A stretch of 64,000 nt of DNA from Methylococcaceae bacterium (GTDB lineage: Bacteria; Pseudomonadota; Gammaproteobacteria; Methylococcales; Methylomonadaceae), in the NCBI GenBank assembly GCA_013140705.1, contig JABFSH010000008.1, positions 1 to 64,000 on the forward strand, given 5' to 3'. A model generated the notes under the pieces. That model had not been told where the DNA came from. It did no database searches and worked only from the letters and a program-made list of their open reading frames with translations. Each line of letters starts with the position of its first letter. Position 1 is the first letter of the stretch. This document shows, piece after piece, positions 26,976-37,382 of this stretch. A program made the position numbers and the translations under genes.

Positions 26976-27692
26976 TCAATACTCGGCGTCATGATAAATA
27001 TTCTGGACATCATCCAGATCATTCAGCATGTCTAAAAATTTTTCGAACAAATCAATGTCATCACCGTTAATAGATGTGACACTCCTGGGTAGAAACTGAA
27101 TGGCATCCATATCAAAATCAATCTCGCCAAACGCATCAATTAAGGCTTGTTTTGCTTTAAAATAGTCGGCTTGCGCTGTAAAGACAGTGATTTTTCCTTC
27201 ATCACTTTCAACATCAGCCACATCGACATCGGCTGACAATAACGCTTCAAGGACCGCGTCCTCGTTATCATTTTTAAACGCCAAGATAGCGACATGATCA
27301 AACATGTGACTAACCGTGCCTTGAGTACCAATTTTACATTTGGTTTTGGTAAAACACAGTCGCACATCGCCAAATGTCCGGTTAGGGTTGTCTGTAAGGC
27401 AATCGACGATAACCATGCATCCACCGGGACCAAAACCTTCATATCGCGCAGGGGCGAAATCCTCACCGCCACCGCCCTTCGCTTTTTCGATTCCTTTTTC
27501 AATAACATGGCTAGGTACTTGATCTTTTTTGGCTCGATCAATCAGCCCCCGTAATGCAAGGTTTCCGTCCGGATCGACGCCACCTGATTTTGCGCAGACG
27601 TAAATTTCACGACCATATTTACTGTAAAGCTTTGCCTTGGCATCAGATGTTTTGGCCATTGATACTTTACGATTTTGATAGGCTCTACCCAC
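26976..27692 (-). CDS. YebC/YeeN-family (TACO1-like) protein
   Basis: This 238-residue protein of the YebC/PmpR/TACO1 family is closest to the YeeN branch, as the opening MGRAYQNRK and the AKSGG region suggest. Blocks include [41 protein letters not shown] and [14 protein letters not shown]. Members are described as DNA-binding regulators and, more recently, as ribosome-associated factors that help translate difficult motifs. The GTG start at 27692 is favoured by GGAG about 10 bases upstream and the conserved MGR opening. Confidence 0.85.
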   Translation of the reverse strand: MGRAYQNRKVSMAKTSDAKAKLYSKYGREIYVCAKSGGVDPDGNLALRGLIDRAKKDQVPSHVIEKGIEKAKGGGGEDFAPARYEGFGPGGCMVIVDCLTDNPNRTFGDVRLCFTKTKCKIGTQGTVSHMFDHVAILAFKNDNEDAVLEALLSADVDVADVESDEGKITVFTAQADYFKAKQALIDAFGEIDFDMDAIQFLPRSVTSINGDDIDLFEKFLDMLNDLDDVQNIYHDAEY

Positions 27693-27954
27693 TTGAATGT
27701 TGCTCCATTGACAAAAATAAAACCGGAGATTTTACAGATAAGTTTTTACAGAGGGAAACTTTTAGTCAATTCTTATTTCAGTGATTCTAATCCCAAAATC
27801 TCTGAATATTTTAAACTATTAAAAATCATGGGGATGCATAAAACACCAGATATTCCACTGAAACCCGCCCACATACGTCTTACAAGAGATTCAATGCCCC
27901 GGCAATATTCTGTAAAACAAAAGAAAGCACTTTGGGTGTAATGGGGCGACCAAT

Positions 27955-27991
27955 AAAAAAGGCCCAACGACTAAATCGATGAGCCTTTTTT
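27955..27991 (-). terminator. Intrinsic terminator of rpoH
   Basis: AAAAAAGGC and GCCTTTTTT form a symmetric stem around a 19-base loop, 23 bases after the rpoH stop. The flanking A and T runs would let it work in both directions. The remainder of the 321-base spacer 27693-28013 holds no convincing gene. Confidence 0.6.
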
Positions 27992-28013
27992 AAGTCGGCA
28001 AAGTTGAAAAAAC

Positions 28014-28871
28014 TCAGGCCTCAAAAACAACAGCAGCTTTCAATTTTTTCATCGCATTTTGTTCCAGCTGTCTGATTCGTTCCGCTGAAACATTGTAGCG
28101 TTCGGCCAGTTCATGAAGCGTGGCCTTTTTATCAGACAGCCAGCGGCTGGAAAGAATATCCAGGCTCCGTTCATCCAGTTCTGACAGGGCTTCCGTCAAT
28201 AAATCCTGTCCATGCCCCTCCCAGTCGGCATTTTCTAGCAATAACGCCGGATCGGCACCATGTTGCTGCAGATAATTGACCGGCGCAACAAAGCTGTCGT
28301 CAAGCGATTCATCGGCCGGCATATCGAATGACATGTCCTGATTGCCCAAGCGTTTTTCCATCTCATAAACATCGCTCAGCTCAACATTCAGATCCTTAGC
28401 GATGGCCATCGCTTCATCATTGGTTAACCAGCCTATGTCCTGTTTGGATTTTCGCAGATTAAAAAACAGCTTTCTTTGGGCTTTTGTAGTGGCGACTTTT
28501 ACGATGCCCCAGTTCTTGATGACGTACTCATGGATCTCCGCTTTGATCCAGTGGACGGCAAATGAGACCAGTCGAACGCCAACATCCGGATCGAAACGTT
28601 TGACGGCTTTCATCAAGCCGACATTACCTTCCTGAATGATATCCGGCATTGACAAGCCATAACCGCTGTAGCCTCTGGCAACATGTACGACAAAACGCAG
28701 ATTCGTCATGACCAATTCTCTAGCTGCTTCCAAGTCACCATGATCTCTGAGTCTTAACGCCAAATCGCGTTCCTGGTCAGATGTCAACTTAGGCATTTGC
28801 CTAACAACATTCAAATACGCATCAAATGTTCCAACTGATAAATTAATGGGTAAAGCTAAAGCACTACTCAC
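28014..28871 (-). CDS. rpoH: RNA polymerase heat-shock sigma factor (sigma-32)
   Basis: This sigma-70-family factor has 285 residues. Region 2 includes [39 protein letters not shown] and the RpoH-box-type sequence [10 protein letters not shown]. Region 4 is [20 protein letters not shown]. It directs transcription of heat-shock genes. I chose the GTG at 28871, because AGGAGG lies 6 bases upstream and the protein then begins like other RpoH proteins ([11 protein letters not shown]). An exact CIRCE operator lies 33 bases before the start, so HrcA probably controls it. A terminator follows the gene. Confidence 0.92.
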   Translation of the reverse strand: MSSALALPINLSVGTFDAYLNVVRQMPKLTSDQERDLALRLRDHGDLEAARELVMTNLRFVVHVARGYSGYGLSMPDIIQEGNVGLMKAVKRFDPDVGVRLVSFAVHWIKAEIHEYVIKNWGIVKVATTKAQRKLFFNLRKSKQDIGWLTNDEAMAIAKDLNVELSDVYEMEKRLGNQDMSFDMPADESLDDSFVAPVNYLQQHGADPALLLENADWEGHGQDLLTEALSELDERSLDILSSRWLSDKKATLHELAERYNVSAERIRQLEQNAMKKLKAAVVFEA

Positions 28872-28903
28872 GATAGTCCTCCTGTTAAAACGATGGAGCA
28901 ATT

Positions 28904-28930
28904 TTAGCACTCTCTTCCAAAGAGTGCTAA
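28904..28930. promoter_or_regulatory. CIRCE element (HrcA operator) upstream of rpoH
   Basis: A perfect TTAGCACTC-N9-GAGTGCTAA inverted repeat matches the CIRCE consensus in every arm position and in spacer length. HrcA binds CIRCE and represses chaperone genes at normal temperature. Here it is in the 96-base spacer between galE and rpoH, where TTAGCA-N18-TAAAAT on the minus strand could be the -35 and -10. Repression of rpoH by HrcA would follow. HrcA itself is not in the window. Confidence 0.85.
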
Positions 28931-28967
28931 TATTTTCTCTGACAATTTTTTCGCTGAGTGAGAGCCA

Positions 28968-30017
28968 TCAAACATAACCTTCCGGATTCTTCTTTTGCCA
29001 ATTCCAGGCATCTGACACCATATCATCGAGATTTTTTTCGACTTTCCAGTCCAATTCCATTATCGCACGCTCCGGATTTGCAAAACATTCGGCCAGATCA
29101 CCGACCCGCCTGGGCGCAATCTTGTAATTGACTTTTTTACCCGTCACTCTTTCAAAGGTTTCTATGATTTCGAGCACGCTGCAGCCTCTGCCGGCACCCA
29201 GATTATAAGCTCGGCAAGCGCCTGCGTTAAAACGTTCACCCTGAAGTGCAGCGATAGCTTTGATATGCCCCTTAACCAGATCTACTACATGAATGTAATC
29301 CCTGATACCTGTGCCATCACGCGTAGGATAATCATCACCAAACACCGATAATTGCGCGAGTTTGCCAATGGCCACCTGCGAAACATAAGGCATGAGATTA
29401 TTGGGAATACCGTTCGGATCTTCGCCAATCAGACCACTTTCATGAGCTCCAATCGGATTAAAATAGCGCAGCAAGGCGATTTTCCAGGGATTCTGGACTT
29501 TCGAGATGGTATCAGCCGCTGACAAATCCCGTAAAATGTCTTCTATCATGGCTTTTGAGCGGCCATAGGGGTTAATGGGGCCCAATGGAAAATCTTCGGT
29601 ATACTGCACATGAACGGACTCACCATAGACGGTCGCCGATGAACTGAAAACCAGTTGCTTGACATCGGCATCACGCATAGCCTCAACGAGAACCAGTGTT
29701 CCGTAGACATTGTTATGATAGTAATTTAATGGTTGCTCACAGGATTCGCCGACGGCTTTTAAACCAGCAAAATGCATGACTGTCGAGATGGCCTCACGAC
29801 TAAAAATATCCGTCAAAGCCTGTTTGTCACGAATATCTGCCTGATAAAACTGCACTGGCTTACCGGTAATCTGCTCTACCCGGGATAACGATTCCGCTTT
29901 GCTATTACTTAAATTGTCAACGACGACAACCCGGTAATTGGCCTGCAATAATTCAGTGCAGGCATGACTGCCAATGTAGCCAGCTCCACCTGTCACCAAC
30001 ACATTTCTAACAATCAT
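28968..30017 (-). CDS. galE: UDP-glucose 4-epimerase
   Basis: This extended SDR enzyme has 349 residues. It has the NAD motif TGGAGYIG, the active-site Ser in SSSATVYGE and YxxxK in YGRSK, then RYFNPIGAHESGLIGEDP typical of GalE. It interconverts UDP-glucose and UDP-galactose for envelope polysaccharides. The ATG at 30017 has GAGG upstream. It sits 15 bases after ybeX, in the place where lnt (apolipoprotein N-acyltransferase) usually follows in gammaproteobacteria. Confidence 0.93.
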   Translation of the reverse strand: MIVRNVLVTGGAGYIGSHACTELLQANYRVVVVDNLSNSKAESLSRVEQITGKPVQFYQADIRDKQALTDIFSREAISTVMHFAGLKAVGESCEQPLNYYHNNVYGTLVLVEAMRDADVKQLVFSSSATVYGESVHVQYTEDFPLGPINPYGRSKAMIEDILRDLSAADTISKVQNPWKIALLRYFNPIGAHESGLIGEDPNGIPNNLMPYVSQVAIGKLAQLSVFGDDYPTRDGTGIRDYIHVVDLVKGHIKAIAALQGERFNAGACRAYNLGAGRGCSVLEIIETFERVTGKKVNYKIAPRRVGDLAECFANPERAIMELDWKVEKNLDDMVSDAWNWQKKNPEGYV

Positions 30018-30032
30018 AGACAACGTCCTCGG

Positions 30033-30884
30033 TTAGTCGATTTTTTTGAGTTTGATCAAATGAACGCGGCGGGCATCGGCTCTTACTACTTCAAATCGAT
30101 AATGGCCGATAATCAGACATTCACCTTTTTTGGGCATATGTTGAAGTTCATGCACAATAAAGCCGCCAACCGTATCATATTCATCCGTTGTAAACCGAGT
30201 GGAAAAATAGTCGTCAAACTCTTCGATGGGCGTTAGCGCCTTGATCATGTATTCATGCTCATTGCGCTGAGAAATATAGCCTTCGTCGTCCTGATCGTCA
30301 TGTTCGTCTTCAATTTCACCGACAATCTGCTCCAAGACATCTTCGATGGTCACAAGACCTGCCGATTGACCGTATTCATCAACAACAATCGCCATGTGAT
30401 TGCCGTTGGTGCGAAATTCCTTTAGCAAGACATTCAAACGCTTGCTTTCAGGAACGACGCTCGCTGGGCGCATAATCTTAGAGACTGTCAGTGACCTGTT
30501 TTGTAGAGCATGAGTCAACAAATCCTTGGCCAGCAGAATGCCAACTACTTTTGTTCGATCATCCTCAATCACCGGATATCGGGAGTGATTGAATTCGGTG
30601 ACCAGTGGAAAAATGGTTTCCAGTTCAGCATCGTGCGGGACTACAACCATTTGAGCGCGGGGAATCATGATATCCCTGACACGCATTTGCGAAACTTGTA
30701 ATGCGCCTTCCATCATGGACAAGGCATCAGTATCCAGTAAATGATTTTCTCGGGCTTCCCTCAATATTTCAAGAAGATCATCAAGATCCTGCGGCTCCCC
30801 GGTCAGTAGCTGGCTGATTCGGCCTATCCAGCTTTTCTGCGGGGAGTGTCTACTAGGGGGGTGCTCGTCACTCATGTGAGTCAT
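30033..30884 (-). CDS. ybeX: CBS-domain transporter-associated protein YbeX/CorC
   Basis: This cytoplasmic protein has 283 residues. Two CBS domains (about 65-185, with MIPRAQMVVVPHDAEL and KIMRPASVVPESK) are followed by a CorC/HlyC domain (FDDYFSTRFTTDEYDTVGG). It is linked to magnesium/cobalt efflux and to ribosome maintenance in E. coli. Its ATG overlaps the ybeY stop as ATGA; a second ATG at 30875 is an alternative start. Part of miaB-ybeZ-ybeY-ybeX. Confidence 0.9.
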   Translation of the reverse strand: MTHMSDEHPPSRHSPQKSWIGRISQLLTGEPQDLDDLLEILREARENHLLDTDALSMMEGALQVSQMRVRDIMIPRAQMVVVPHDAELETIFPLVTEFNHSRYPVIEDDRTKVVGILLAKDLLTHALQNRSLTVSKIMRPASVVPESKRLNVLLKEFRTNGNHMAIVVDEYGQSAGLVTIEDVLEQIVGEIEDEHDDQDDEGYISQRNEHEYMIKALTPIEEFDDYFSTRFTTDEYDTVGGFIVHELQHMPKKGECLIIGHYRFEVVRADARRVHLIKLKKID

Positions 30885-31345
30885 GCCTCATGTTGATAGG
30901 GATTATTAATATGCAGTTGTTTCAAAATGGTAATTTCCTTACTCTCCATCAGTTCCGCCTCATTGTCATCGATATGGTCATAACCGAGCAGATGCAAGAC
31001 GCCATGGATGATTATGTGCGCCCAATGATGTTCCAGAGACTTGCGCTGTTCGAGCGCTTCCTTTTCAACGACGGGCGCGCAAATAACCAGATCACCCAAA
31101 AGATTCAGCGCCATCTCTGGCACGCCTTCGGGCGCTTCAAACGGAAAACTTAAAATATTGGTGGGTCCCCATTTATGCCGATAGTGTTCATTGAGCCCTG
31201 CGCTCTCGGTCTCGTCCACGATTCTGACAACAATTTCCTTGTCTTGATGAAGCCCTTCGAGAGCCGCATCAACCCAGGCCCTTATTTGCTGAGGATTGGG
31301 CTGGCCGATTGAGTCTACGACAGCCTGTATTTCAATGTGAGCCAT
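30881..31345 (-). CDS. ybeY: Endoribonuclease YbeY (16S rRNA 3'-end maturation)
   Basis: This single-metal hydrolase has 154 residues. The zinc motif is HGVLHLLGYDH near the C-terminus, preceded by NILSFPFEAP. It takes part in 16S rRNA 3' processing and ribosome quality control. Overlaps the start of ybeX by 4 bases and the end of ybeZ by 1, so the three are co-translated. Confidence 0.93.
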   Translation of the reverse strand: MAHIEIQAVVDSIGQPNPQQIRAWVDAALEGLHQDKEIVVRIVDETESAGLNEHYRHKWGPTNILSFPFEAPEGVPEMALNLLGDLVICAPVVEKEALEQRKSLEHHWAHIIIHGVLHLLGYDHIDDNEAELMESKEITILKQLHINNPYQHEA

Positions 31346-32334
31346 CAGTCCGTCTTGTGCTTTTTATCATACGCTTCATACGCCGTCACAATGCGTTGAA
31401 CCAATGGATGTCTTACGACGTCCCGCGCACTAAAAAAGGTAAAGCTTATACCCTCGATATCCTTCAAAACTTCAAGAACATGGCGTAATCCGGACATTTT
31501 TTCTGAAGGCAAGTCAATTTGGGTCACATCACCGGTCACAACGGCTGTCGACCCAAAACCAACGCGGGTCAGAAACATTTTGATCTGTTCAACAGTGGTG
31601 TTTTGCGCCTCATCCAGAATGATAAAGGCATCATTCAATGTTCTACCCCGCATAAATGCCAGGGGTGCAACTTCAATAACGCCACGATCAATCATTTTTT
31701 CAACTCGTTCAAAGCCCAGCATTTCATAGAGAGCATCGTACAAGGGCCGTAAATAGGGGTCGACTTTCTGCGCCATATCACCCGGCAGAAAGCCCAGTTT
31801 TTCACCGGCTTCTACCGCAGGACGAACCAGAATAATTTTACTGACCTTTTCATTTTGCAAGGCTTCGATAGCGCAAGCAACGGCCAGATAGGTTTTACCT
31901 GTACCCGCAGGACCCACGCCAAAATTGATGTCGTGCATGGTAATTTTTTTAAGATAATCCTGCTGGTTACGCCCCCTGCCTTTGATTAATCCGCGTTTGG
32001 TTTTAATGCTGACTAACTGAGGATCATTTTTCTCAGCATCAGGCAATTCCTGTAGTTTGTCAATTGAAGATTCTTGCATGGCGAGATGAATCAGTTCGGA
32101 AGTCAAAAATTCGTTTTCAGTGCTGGCAAACAAATATTTCATCAGAGCGCAGGCAGCTTTAACGGAAGTATCGTCACCTGTCACCTTGAATTGATTGCCC
32201 CGATTTGCTATCTGCACCTTCAGTCTAGTTTCAATTTGCCGCAGATGCGCATCGTAATGCCCGCAAAAATTGGATAATCTGCCATTATCAGCCGGCAATA
32301 AAACAATGTCTTCAGAGGTTACAAGTGATGTCAT
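31345..32334 (-). CDS. ybeZ: PhoH-like ATPase YbeZ
   Basis: This 329-residue protein has an N-terminal KH-like region and a PhoH ATPase domain. Walker A is GPAGTGKTYLA and Walker B is FIILDEAQN. It acts with YbeY on RNA or ribosomes. It follows miaB by 12 bases. Confidence 0.9.
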   Translation of the reverse strand: MTSLVTSEDIVLLPADNGRLSNFCGHYDAHLRQIETRLKVQIANRGNQFKVTGDDTSVKAACALMKYLFASTENEFLTSELIHLAMQESSIDKLQELPDAEKNDPQLVSIKTKRGLIKGRGRNQQDYLKKITMHDINFGVGPAGTGKTYLAVACAIEALQNEKVSKIILVRPAVEAGEKLGFLPGDMAQKVDPYLRPLYDALYEMLGFERVEKMIDRGVIEVAPLAFMRGRTLNDAFIILDEAQNTTVEQIKMFLTRVGFGSTAVVTGDVTQIDLPSEKMSGLRHVLEVLKDIEGISFTFFSARDVVRHPLVQRIVTAYEAYDKKHKTD

Positions 32335-32346
32335 AGGCGCAAAATA

Positions 32347-33702
32347 TCAACTGTTAACAACAATTTTATCAACGGATGTATTCAACATTCGACCTCGCAA
32401 TGAATTAGGTAACGCCTCTGTAATCAAAACATCAACAAACTGGCCCGTTAATCTTGGGTGACCGATAAAGTTGACCACGCGGTTATTTTCAGTCCGTCCC
32501 TGCATTTGTAAAGGATTTTTTCGGGACGGACCTTCAACGAGCACTGTTTGTACAGTATTGATCATGTTTTTTGATATAGTTGCGGCCATCTCGTTAATTC
32601 GGTTCTGGAAGCGATCAAGACGCTGTTTTTTGACTTCCTGAGGCACATCATCAGGCAATTCAGCAGCCGGTGTGCCTGGGCGCGGACTATAGATAAAGCT
32701 GAAAGATAAATCGAAACCGATTTCCTCAATAAACGCCATGGTTTCTTCAAATTCCTGATCAGTCTCACCGGGAAAACCAATGATAAAATCCGAGGACAAA
32801 CAGATATTGGGGCGCACGGCGCGAAGTTTACGAATGGTTTCGATGTAGTCGGCTCGAACATGTCCACGCTTCATCATTTTCAAAATACGGTCACTACCGC
32901 TTTGCACCGGCAAATGTAAATGATCAACCAATTGCGGGAGTTCGGCAAACGCTTCAATCAAACTATCGGTAAATTCAACGGGATGCGAGGTTGTAAAACG
33001 AAGCCGATCAATGCCTTCCACACCGGCAACGTAATGCAGCAATAATGAAAAGTCTGCGATATCGCCGTCGTCCATCACGCCACGATAAGCATTGACATTC
33101 TGCCCCAACAAATTGATTTCTCTGACACCCTGTTTAGCCAGGGCCGAGATTTCAGCAATCACATCGTCCAAAGGCCGGCTGATTTCCTCTCCGCGTGTAT
33201 ACGGTACAACACAAAAAGTACAATACTTACTACAGCCTTCCATCACGGACACAAAAGCTTTCGGTCCTTCTGCCCTGGGCGCAGGCAGGGCATCAAACTT
33301 TTCAATTTCGGGGAATGAAATATCAACGACAGGTTGTTGGTTGGATCGCGCTTGGTCCAATAACTGCGGCAAGCGATGCAGGGTTTGCGGTCCAAAAACA
33401 ATATCCACATAAGGAGCCCGCTTCTGTATGGCGGCACCCTCCTGACTGGCCACACAACCGCCGACCCCAATAATAACATCGGGACGTTTATCTTTAATTT
33501 TTCGCCAAACGCCCAAGGCCGAAAAAACCTTTTCCTGGGCTTTTTCCCGAATGGAGCAGGTGTTGAGCAGTAATACATCGGCCAGTTTAGGGTCATTAAT
33601 CAATTCAAAACCATGCGATGCCTGAAGAACATCCCGCATTTTATCGGAATCATATTCATTCATTTGACAGCCATTGGTTTGAATATAAAGCTTTTGTGTC
33701 AT
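32347..33702 (-). CDS. miaB: tRNA-2-methylthio-N6-dimethylallyladenosine synthase
   Basis: This radical-SAM methylthiotransferase has 451 residues. The N-terminal UPF0004 domain has cluster cysteines in [23 protein letters not shown] and GGCVA. The radical-SAM motif is CSKYCTFC, and a C-terminal TRAM domain follows. It adds a methylthio group to A37 of tRNAs. First gene of the miaB-ybeZ-ybeY-ybeX-galE run. Confidence 0.95.
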   Translation of the reverse strand: MTQKLYIQTNGCQMNEYDSDKMRDVLQASHGFELINDPKLADVLLLNTCSIREKAQEKVFSALGVWRKIKDKRPDVIIGVGGCVASQEGAAIQKRAPYVDIVFGPQTLHRLPQLLDQARSNQQPVVDISFPEIEKFDALPAPRAEGPKAFVSVMEGCSKYCTFCVVPYTRGEEISRPLDDVIAEISALAKQGVREINLLGQNVNAYRGVMDDGDIADFSLLLHYVAGVEGIDRLRFTTSHPVEFTDSLIEAFAELPQLVDHLHLPVQSGSDRILKMMKRGHVRADYIETIRKLRAVRPNICLSSDFIIGFPGETDQEFEETMAFIEEIGFDLSFSFIYSPRPGTPAAELPDDVPQEVKKQRLDRFQNRINEMAATISKNMINTVQTVLVEGPSRKNPLQMQGRTENNRVVNFIGHPRLTGQFVDVLITEALPNSLRGRMLNTSVDKIVVNS

Positions 33703-33788
33703 ATTTGTATTGTTAACTCCTCAAATAATGCATTATAACCTGAACATCAAATAAACAGACAATACAAGACCGGCTCCAATAACCATCG

Positions 33789-36614
33789 CTAAGGTTTCTC
33801 TTCAAAGAATCGTTTTAAAAAAAATCCCGTATGTGACGCCGGATTCGATGACACTTGCTTCGGTGTACCTTCTGCGACCAATGTACCTCCGCCATCACCG
33901 CCTTCCGGCCCCATATCAATCAGCCAATCCGCGGTTTTAATCACATCCAGATTATGTTCGATCACGATGACCGTATTGCCATGATCTCGCAGCGTGTGCA
34001 GCACGGTCAGAAGTTGTTTGATGTCGTGAAAATGTAAGCCCGTGGTCGGTTCGTCGAGTATATACAAGGTTTTGCCGGTATCGCGCTTGGAGAGTTCCTT
34101 GGCGAGCTTGACTCGTTGCGCCTCGCCACCGGACAGTGTGGTCGCATTTTGTCCCAGCGTGATATAGCTCAAACCCACTTGAGTCAGTGTCTGCAGCTTC
34201 CGTGACAAGGACGGCACCGCACTGAAAAAATCAGCGGCATCTTCCACTGTCATGTCCAGCACTTCATTGATAGTCTTGCCTTTATAACGAATTTCCAGTG
34301 TTTCACGATTATAGCGCTTTCCGTGGCAAGCATCGCAATGCACAAAGATATCCGGCAGAAAATGCATTTCGACCTTGATGACGCCGTCGCCCGTGCAAGC
34401 TTCACAGCGTCCACCCTTGACGTTAAAGCTAAAGCGACCGGGCGTATAGCCTCGGGAACGCGCTTCAGGCGTCGCCGAAAACAATTCCCGTATCGGTGTA
34501 AACAGGCCGGTATAAGTGGCCGGATTGGATCGCGGCGTACGACCAATCGGACTTTGGTCGATATCAACCACTTTATCGAAATGCTCCAGGCCTTCAATCA
34601 CATCGCAGGGAGCAGGCACAACACCGGCTCGATTAATCATCCGTGCCGCATGACAGTACAAGGTATCATTGACCAATGTTGATTTGCCGGAACCGGAGAC
34701 GCCCGTTACACAGGTCAACAAGCCGATAGGAAAAGCAATATCAACATTTTTCAGATTATTGCCGCACGCATTCCGAATGGTAATTTGCTTTTCCGGATCT
34801 GGCGGGGTCAATGCCTCGGGCATGCAGATGGATTTTTTCCCGGATAAATACTGACCGGTTAATGACGTTCCATTATTAAGGATGTCATTCAGCGATCCTT
34901 GCGCAATCACACGCCCACCATGCACGCCAGCGCCTGGCCCGATATCGACAATATGTTGTGCAGAGCGAATGGCATCTTCGTCATGCTCAACCACGATTAC
35001 TGTATTACCCAGATCGCGCAGACGAAATAATGTATTTAACAGGCGCTGGTTATCGCGTTGATGCAAACCTATCGAAGGTTCGTCCAGCACATACATCACA
35101 CCCACCAGGCCGGCGCCGATCTGACTGGCCAGGCGAATACGCTGTGCTTCACCGCCGGAAAGCGTCTCCGCACTGCGATCCAGGGTTAAATAGTCCAGCC
35201 CGACATTCACCAAAAACTCCAGGCGTTCCTGGATTTCCTTGATGATTTTTGCCGATATTTCACCGCGTTTACCGGGCAGATTCAGCTTACGAAAAAAATT
35301 TAATGCCGTGCGTATCGGAAAACGGGTGATTTGATGGATCGGCCTATCATCAATAAATACATTCCTGGCCGATACATTCAGCCTGGCGCCATCACAGGCC
35401 GAACAAACCTTCTGTGACAAATACTTTGCCAGCTCTTCCCGCACCATCGGCGAATCGGTTTCCCGGTAACGCCGTTCCATATTGGCGATTACACCTTCAA
35501 ACGCATGACGTTTTTTAGCCGCCAGACCTGCTCCATTCAGATAGCTAAACTCAATCTGTTCAGTACCACTGCCATAAAGGACGATGTCCTGTATTTTTTT
35601 TGGCAATGCTGAAAAAGAACGCTCGGGATCGAAACCGTAATGCCCGGCCAACGCGCAAATCAACTGATAGTAATGGGCGTTACGACGATCCCAACCTCGG
35701 ACCGCTCCACCCGCAAGGCTGATGTCAGGATTGTGAACAATGAGGTCTGGATCAAAATGCTGTCTAACTCCCAAACCATCGCAACTGCTGCATGCACCTC
35801 TGGGATTGTTGAATGAAAAAATACGCGGCTCCAGCTCGGTCAGGCTATAGCCGCAGTGTCGGCAGGAGTAGCGCTCTGAAAACAGCAGTTCGGTCGAATC
35901 ATCCATACTCGCAGCAATAGCAATGCCATCGGCAATTCGCAATGCAGTTTCGAAAGACTCCGACAGCCGCAAGGCAATATCGTCACGAATTTTGAAGCGG
36001 TCAACAATCACCTCAATCGTATGTTTCTTCTTTAAATCCAGAACAGGTGCCTCATCCAGATCACAGACAACACCGTCTATACGCGCTCTGATAAAGCCTT
36101 GAGCCCGCAAATCATCCAGTAATTGAACATGCTCGCCTTTTCGACCGCTCACCACCGGTGCCAGCAACATCCAGCGCTGGTCCTGGGCTTGCGCCATCAC
36201 TTGATCTACCATTTGGCTGATGGTTTGCGCCTCCAGGGAAATTTGATGCTCAGGACAGCGCGGCGTTCCAGCTCGTGCAAATAACAATCTCAGATAATCA
36301 TAGATTTCGGTAATCGTACCGACAGTTGAGCGCGGATTATGGGAGGTGGATTTTTGTTCGATAGAGATGGCGGGCGATAAACCTTCGATATGGTCAACGT
36401 CTGGTTTTTCCATCATCGATAAAAACTGACGCGCGTAAGCAGAGAGGGATTCGACGTAGCGACGTTGGCCTTCCGCGTAAATCGTATCAAAGGCCAGTGA
36501 TGATTTTCCTGATCCGGAAAGTCCGGTGATGACAATTAACTGATCCCTGGGTAAATCAATATCAATATTTTTGAGGTTATGCGTTCGTGCGCCACGGATG
36601 CTAATTGTATCCAT
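33789..36614 (-). CDS. uvrA: Excinuclease ABC subunit A
   Basis: This DNA damage recognition ATPase of nucleotide excision repair has 941 residues, the normal length. It has two ABC modules with Walker A motifs [11 protein letters not shown] and [11 protein letters not shown] and signature LSGGEAQR in both. Zinc-binding CxxC pairs occur in [16 protein letters not shown] and [15 protein letters not shown]. No convincing LexA box was seen upstream. Confidence 0.97.
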   Translation of the reverse strand: MDTISIRGARTHNLKNIDIDLPRDQLIVITGLSGSGKSSLAFDTIYAEGQRRYVESLSAYARQFLSMMEKPDVDHIEGLSPAISIEQKSTSHNPRSTVGTITEIYDYLRLLFARAGTPRCPEHQISLEAQTISQMVDQVMAQAQDQRWMLLAPVVSGRKGEHVQLLDDLRAQGFIRARIDGVVCDLDEAPVLDLKKKHTIEVIVDRFKIRDDIALRLSESFETALRIADGIAIAASMDDSTELLFSERYSCRHCGYSLTELEPRIFSFNNPRGACSSCDGLGVRQHFDPDLIVHNPDISLAGGAVRGWDRRNAHYYQLICALAGHYGFDPERSFSALPKKIQDIVLYGSGTEQIEFSYLNGAGLAAKKRHAFEGVIANMERRYRETDSPMVREELAKYLSQKVCSACDGARLNVSARNVFIDDRPIHQITRFPIRTALNFFRKLNLPGKRGEISAKIIKEIQERLEFLVNVGLDYLTLDRSAETLSGGEAQRIRLASQIGAGLVGVMYVLDEPSIGLHQRDNQRLLNTLFRLRDLGNTVIVVEHDEDAIRSAQHIVDIGPGAGVHGGRVIAQGSLNDILNNGTSLTGQYLSGKKSICMPEALTPPDPEKQITIRNACGNNLKNVDIAFPIGLLTCVTGVSGSGKSTLVNDTLYCHAARMINRAGVVPAPCDVIEGLEHFDKVVDIDQSPIGRTPRSNPATYTGLFTPIRELFSATPEARSRGYTPGRFSFNVKGGRCEACTGDGVIKVEMHFLPDIFVHCDACHGKRYNRETLEIRYKGKTINEVLDMTVEDAADFFSAVPSLSRKLQTLTQVGLSYITLGQNATTLSGGEAQRVKLAKELSKRDTGKTLYILDEPTTGLHFHDIKQLLTVLHTLRDHGNTVIVIEHNLDVIKTADWLIDMGPEGGDGGGTLVAEGTPKQVSSNPASHTGFFLKRFFEEKP

Positions 36615-36788
36615 CGACTAATTCCGGAAACTAATACAGCCGATACTATACGATTAATGCAGCACCAATACAAACCAGCAGATACATTCAGGCACTGCGT
36701 CCGGTGTGTACTATCGGTTGCATTGAATCAAACGCTCAGCGTTAATAATCATCCGACTTGAAATCCATAACCAGTCATCCTATAGTTT

Positions 36789-36929
36789 TCAAACAGCTTC
36801 CCAATCCTGAAAGGACTGTTGGTTGGTTGCTGCTTTTTCAGTCACCAGGGACATCCATTCAATATGGTCAAACCAAGGCAGGTCATCCAGGTTTTCATAA
36901 TCAATATCATCTAAGTTTTGTTCTAACAT
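36789..36929 (-). CDS. 46-residue acidic small protein, unknown
   Basis: This short frame begins with ATG at 36929, with GGGGAG 7 bases upstream. It encodes an acidic protein opening MLEQNLDDIDYENLDDLPWF, with the repeated LDD motif and an HIEWM segment, ending QDWEAV. It has no cysteines, signal peptide or membrane segment. It stands alone in the 768-base gap before uvrA. The good ribosome site and the composition, unlike translated noise, support a real gene. No family recognised. Confidence 0.5.
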   Translation of the reverse strand: MLEQNLDDIDYENLDDLPWFDHIEWMSLVTEKAATNQQSFQDWEAV

Positions 36930-37382
36930 AACACGACTCCCCATTATCAATCTGCTTATTCAAAGTTACTTCAGTCAAAATAACTAAAGCAGTATTCATG
37001 CCTAAAATGATGAAAACAGTTAAATCAGGAGAAATATCGTTCACTCTAACGACCATGAGGTTGATTCATCACTTCGAAACATGAATGACCCATAAGTTCT
37101 GTTCCTTCACAGCAAGAAACTTATGCACCATCATGACCATTTAGTGACAGTTTTGTCAGTTGTCATGACAGAAATGGATCAATAAACAACATCCACTGTT
37201 GAAAATTATCAACCTTCCCAGTCAGCCTGGACTTGAACTATAAGGCCTTTCTTTACTGAATCCGGCATTTACAGTAGTATTGTTGCCATTAATGGATAAA
37301 TGCTGACCAGTTCAGCGTCATTTATTTACCGCCCGTTCTATTGAAGCCCGATTCAATCATTCGATAAGCCACTACAAACATC
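36930..37382. other. Spacer between the small protein and glnS
   Basis: No convincing gene in 453 bases. It contains a perfect 10-base palindrome TGTCATGACA at 37161-37170, preceded by TTTTGTCAGT, which could be a regulator site. It must also hold the divergent promoters. Confidence 0.3.

Noticed and set aside
27675-27941. 88-residue forward frame between the YebC-like gene and rpoH
   Set aside because: No ribosome site, atypical composition, and it overlaps the YebC start region.
36615-36788. Possible LexA box upstream of uvrA
   Set aside because: I looked for a CTGT-N8-ACAG type site and found none convincing.
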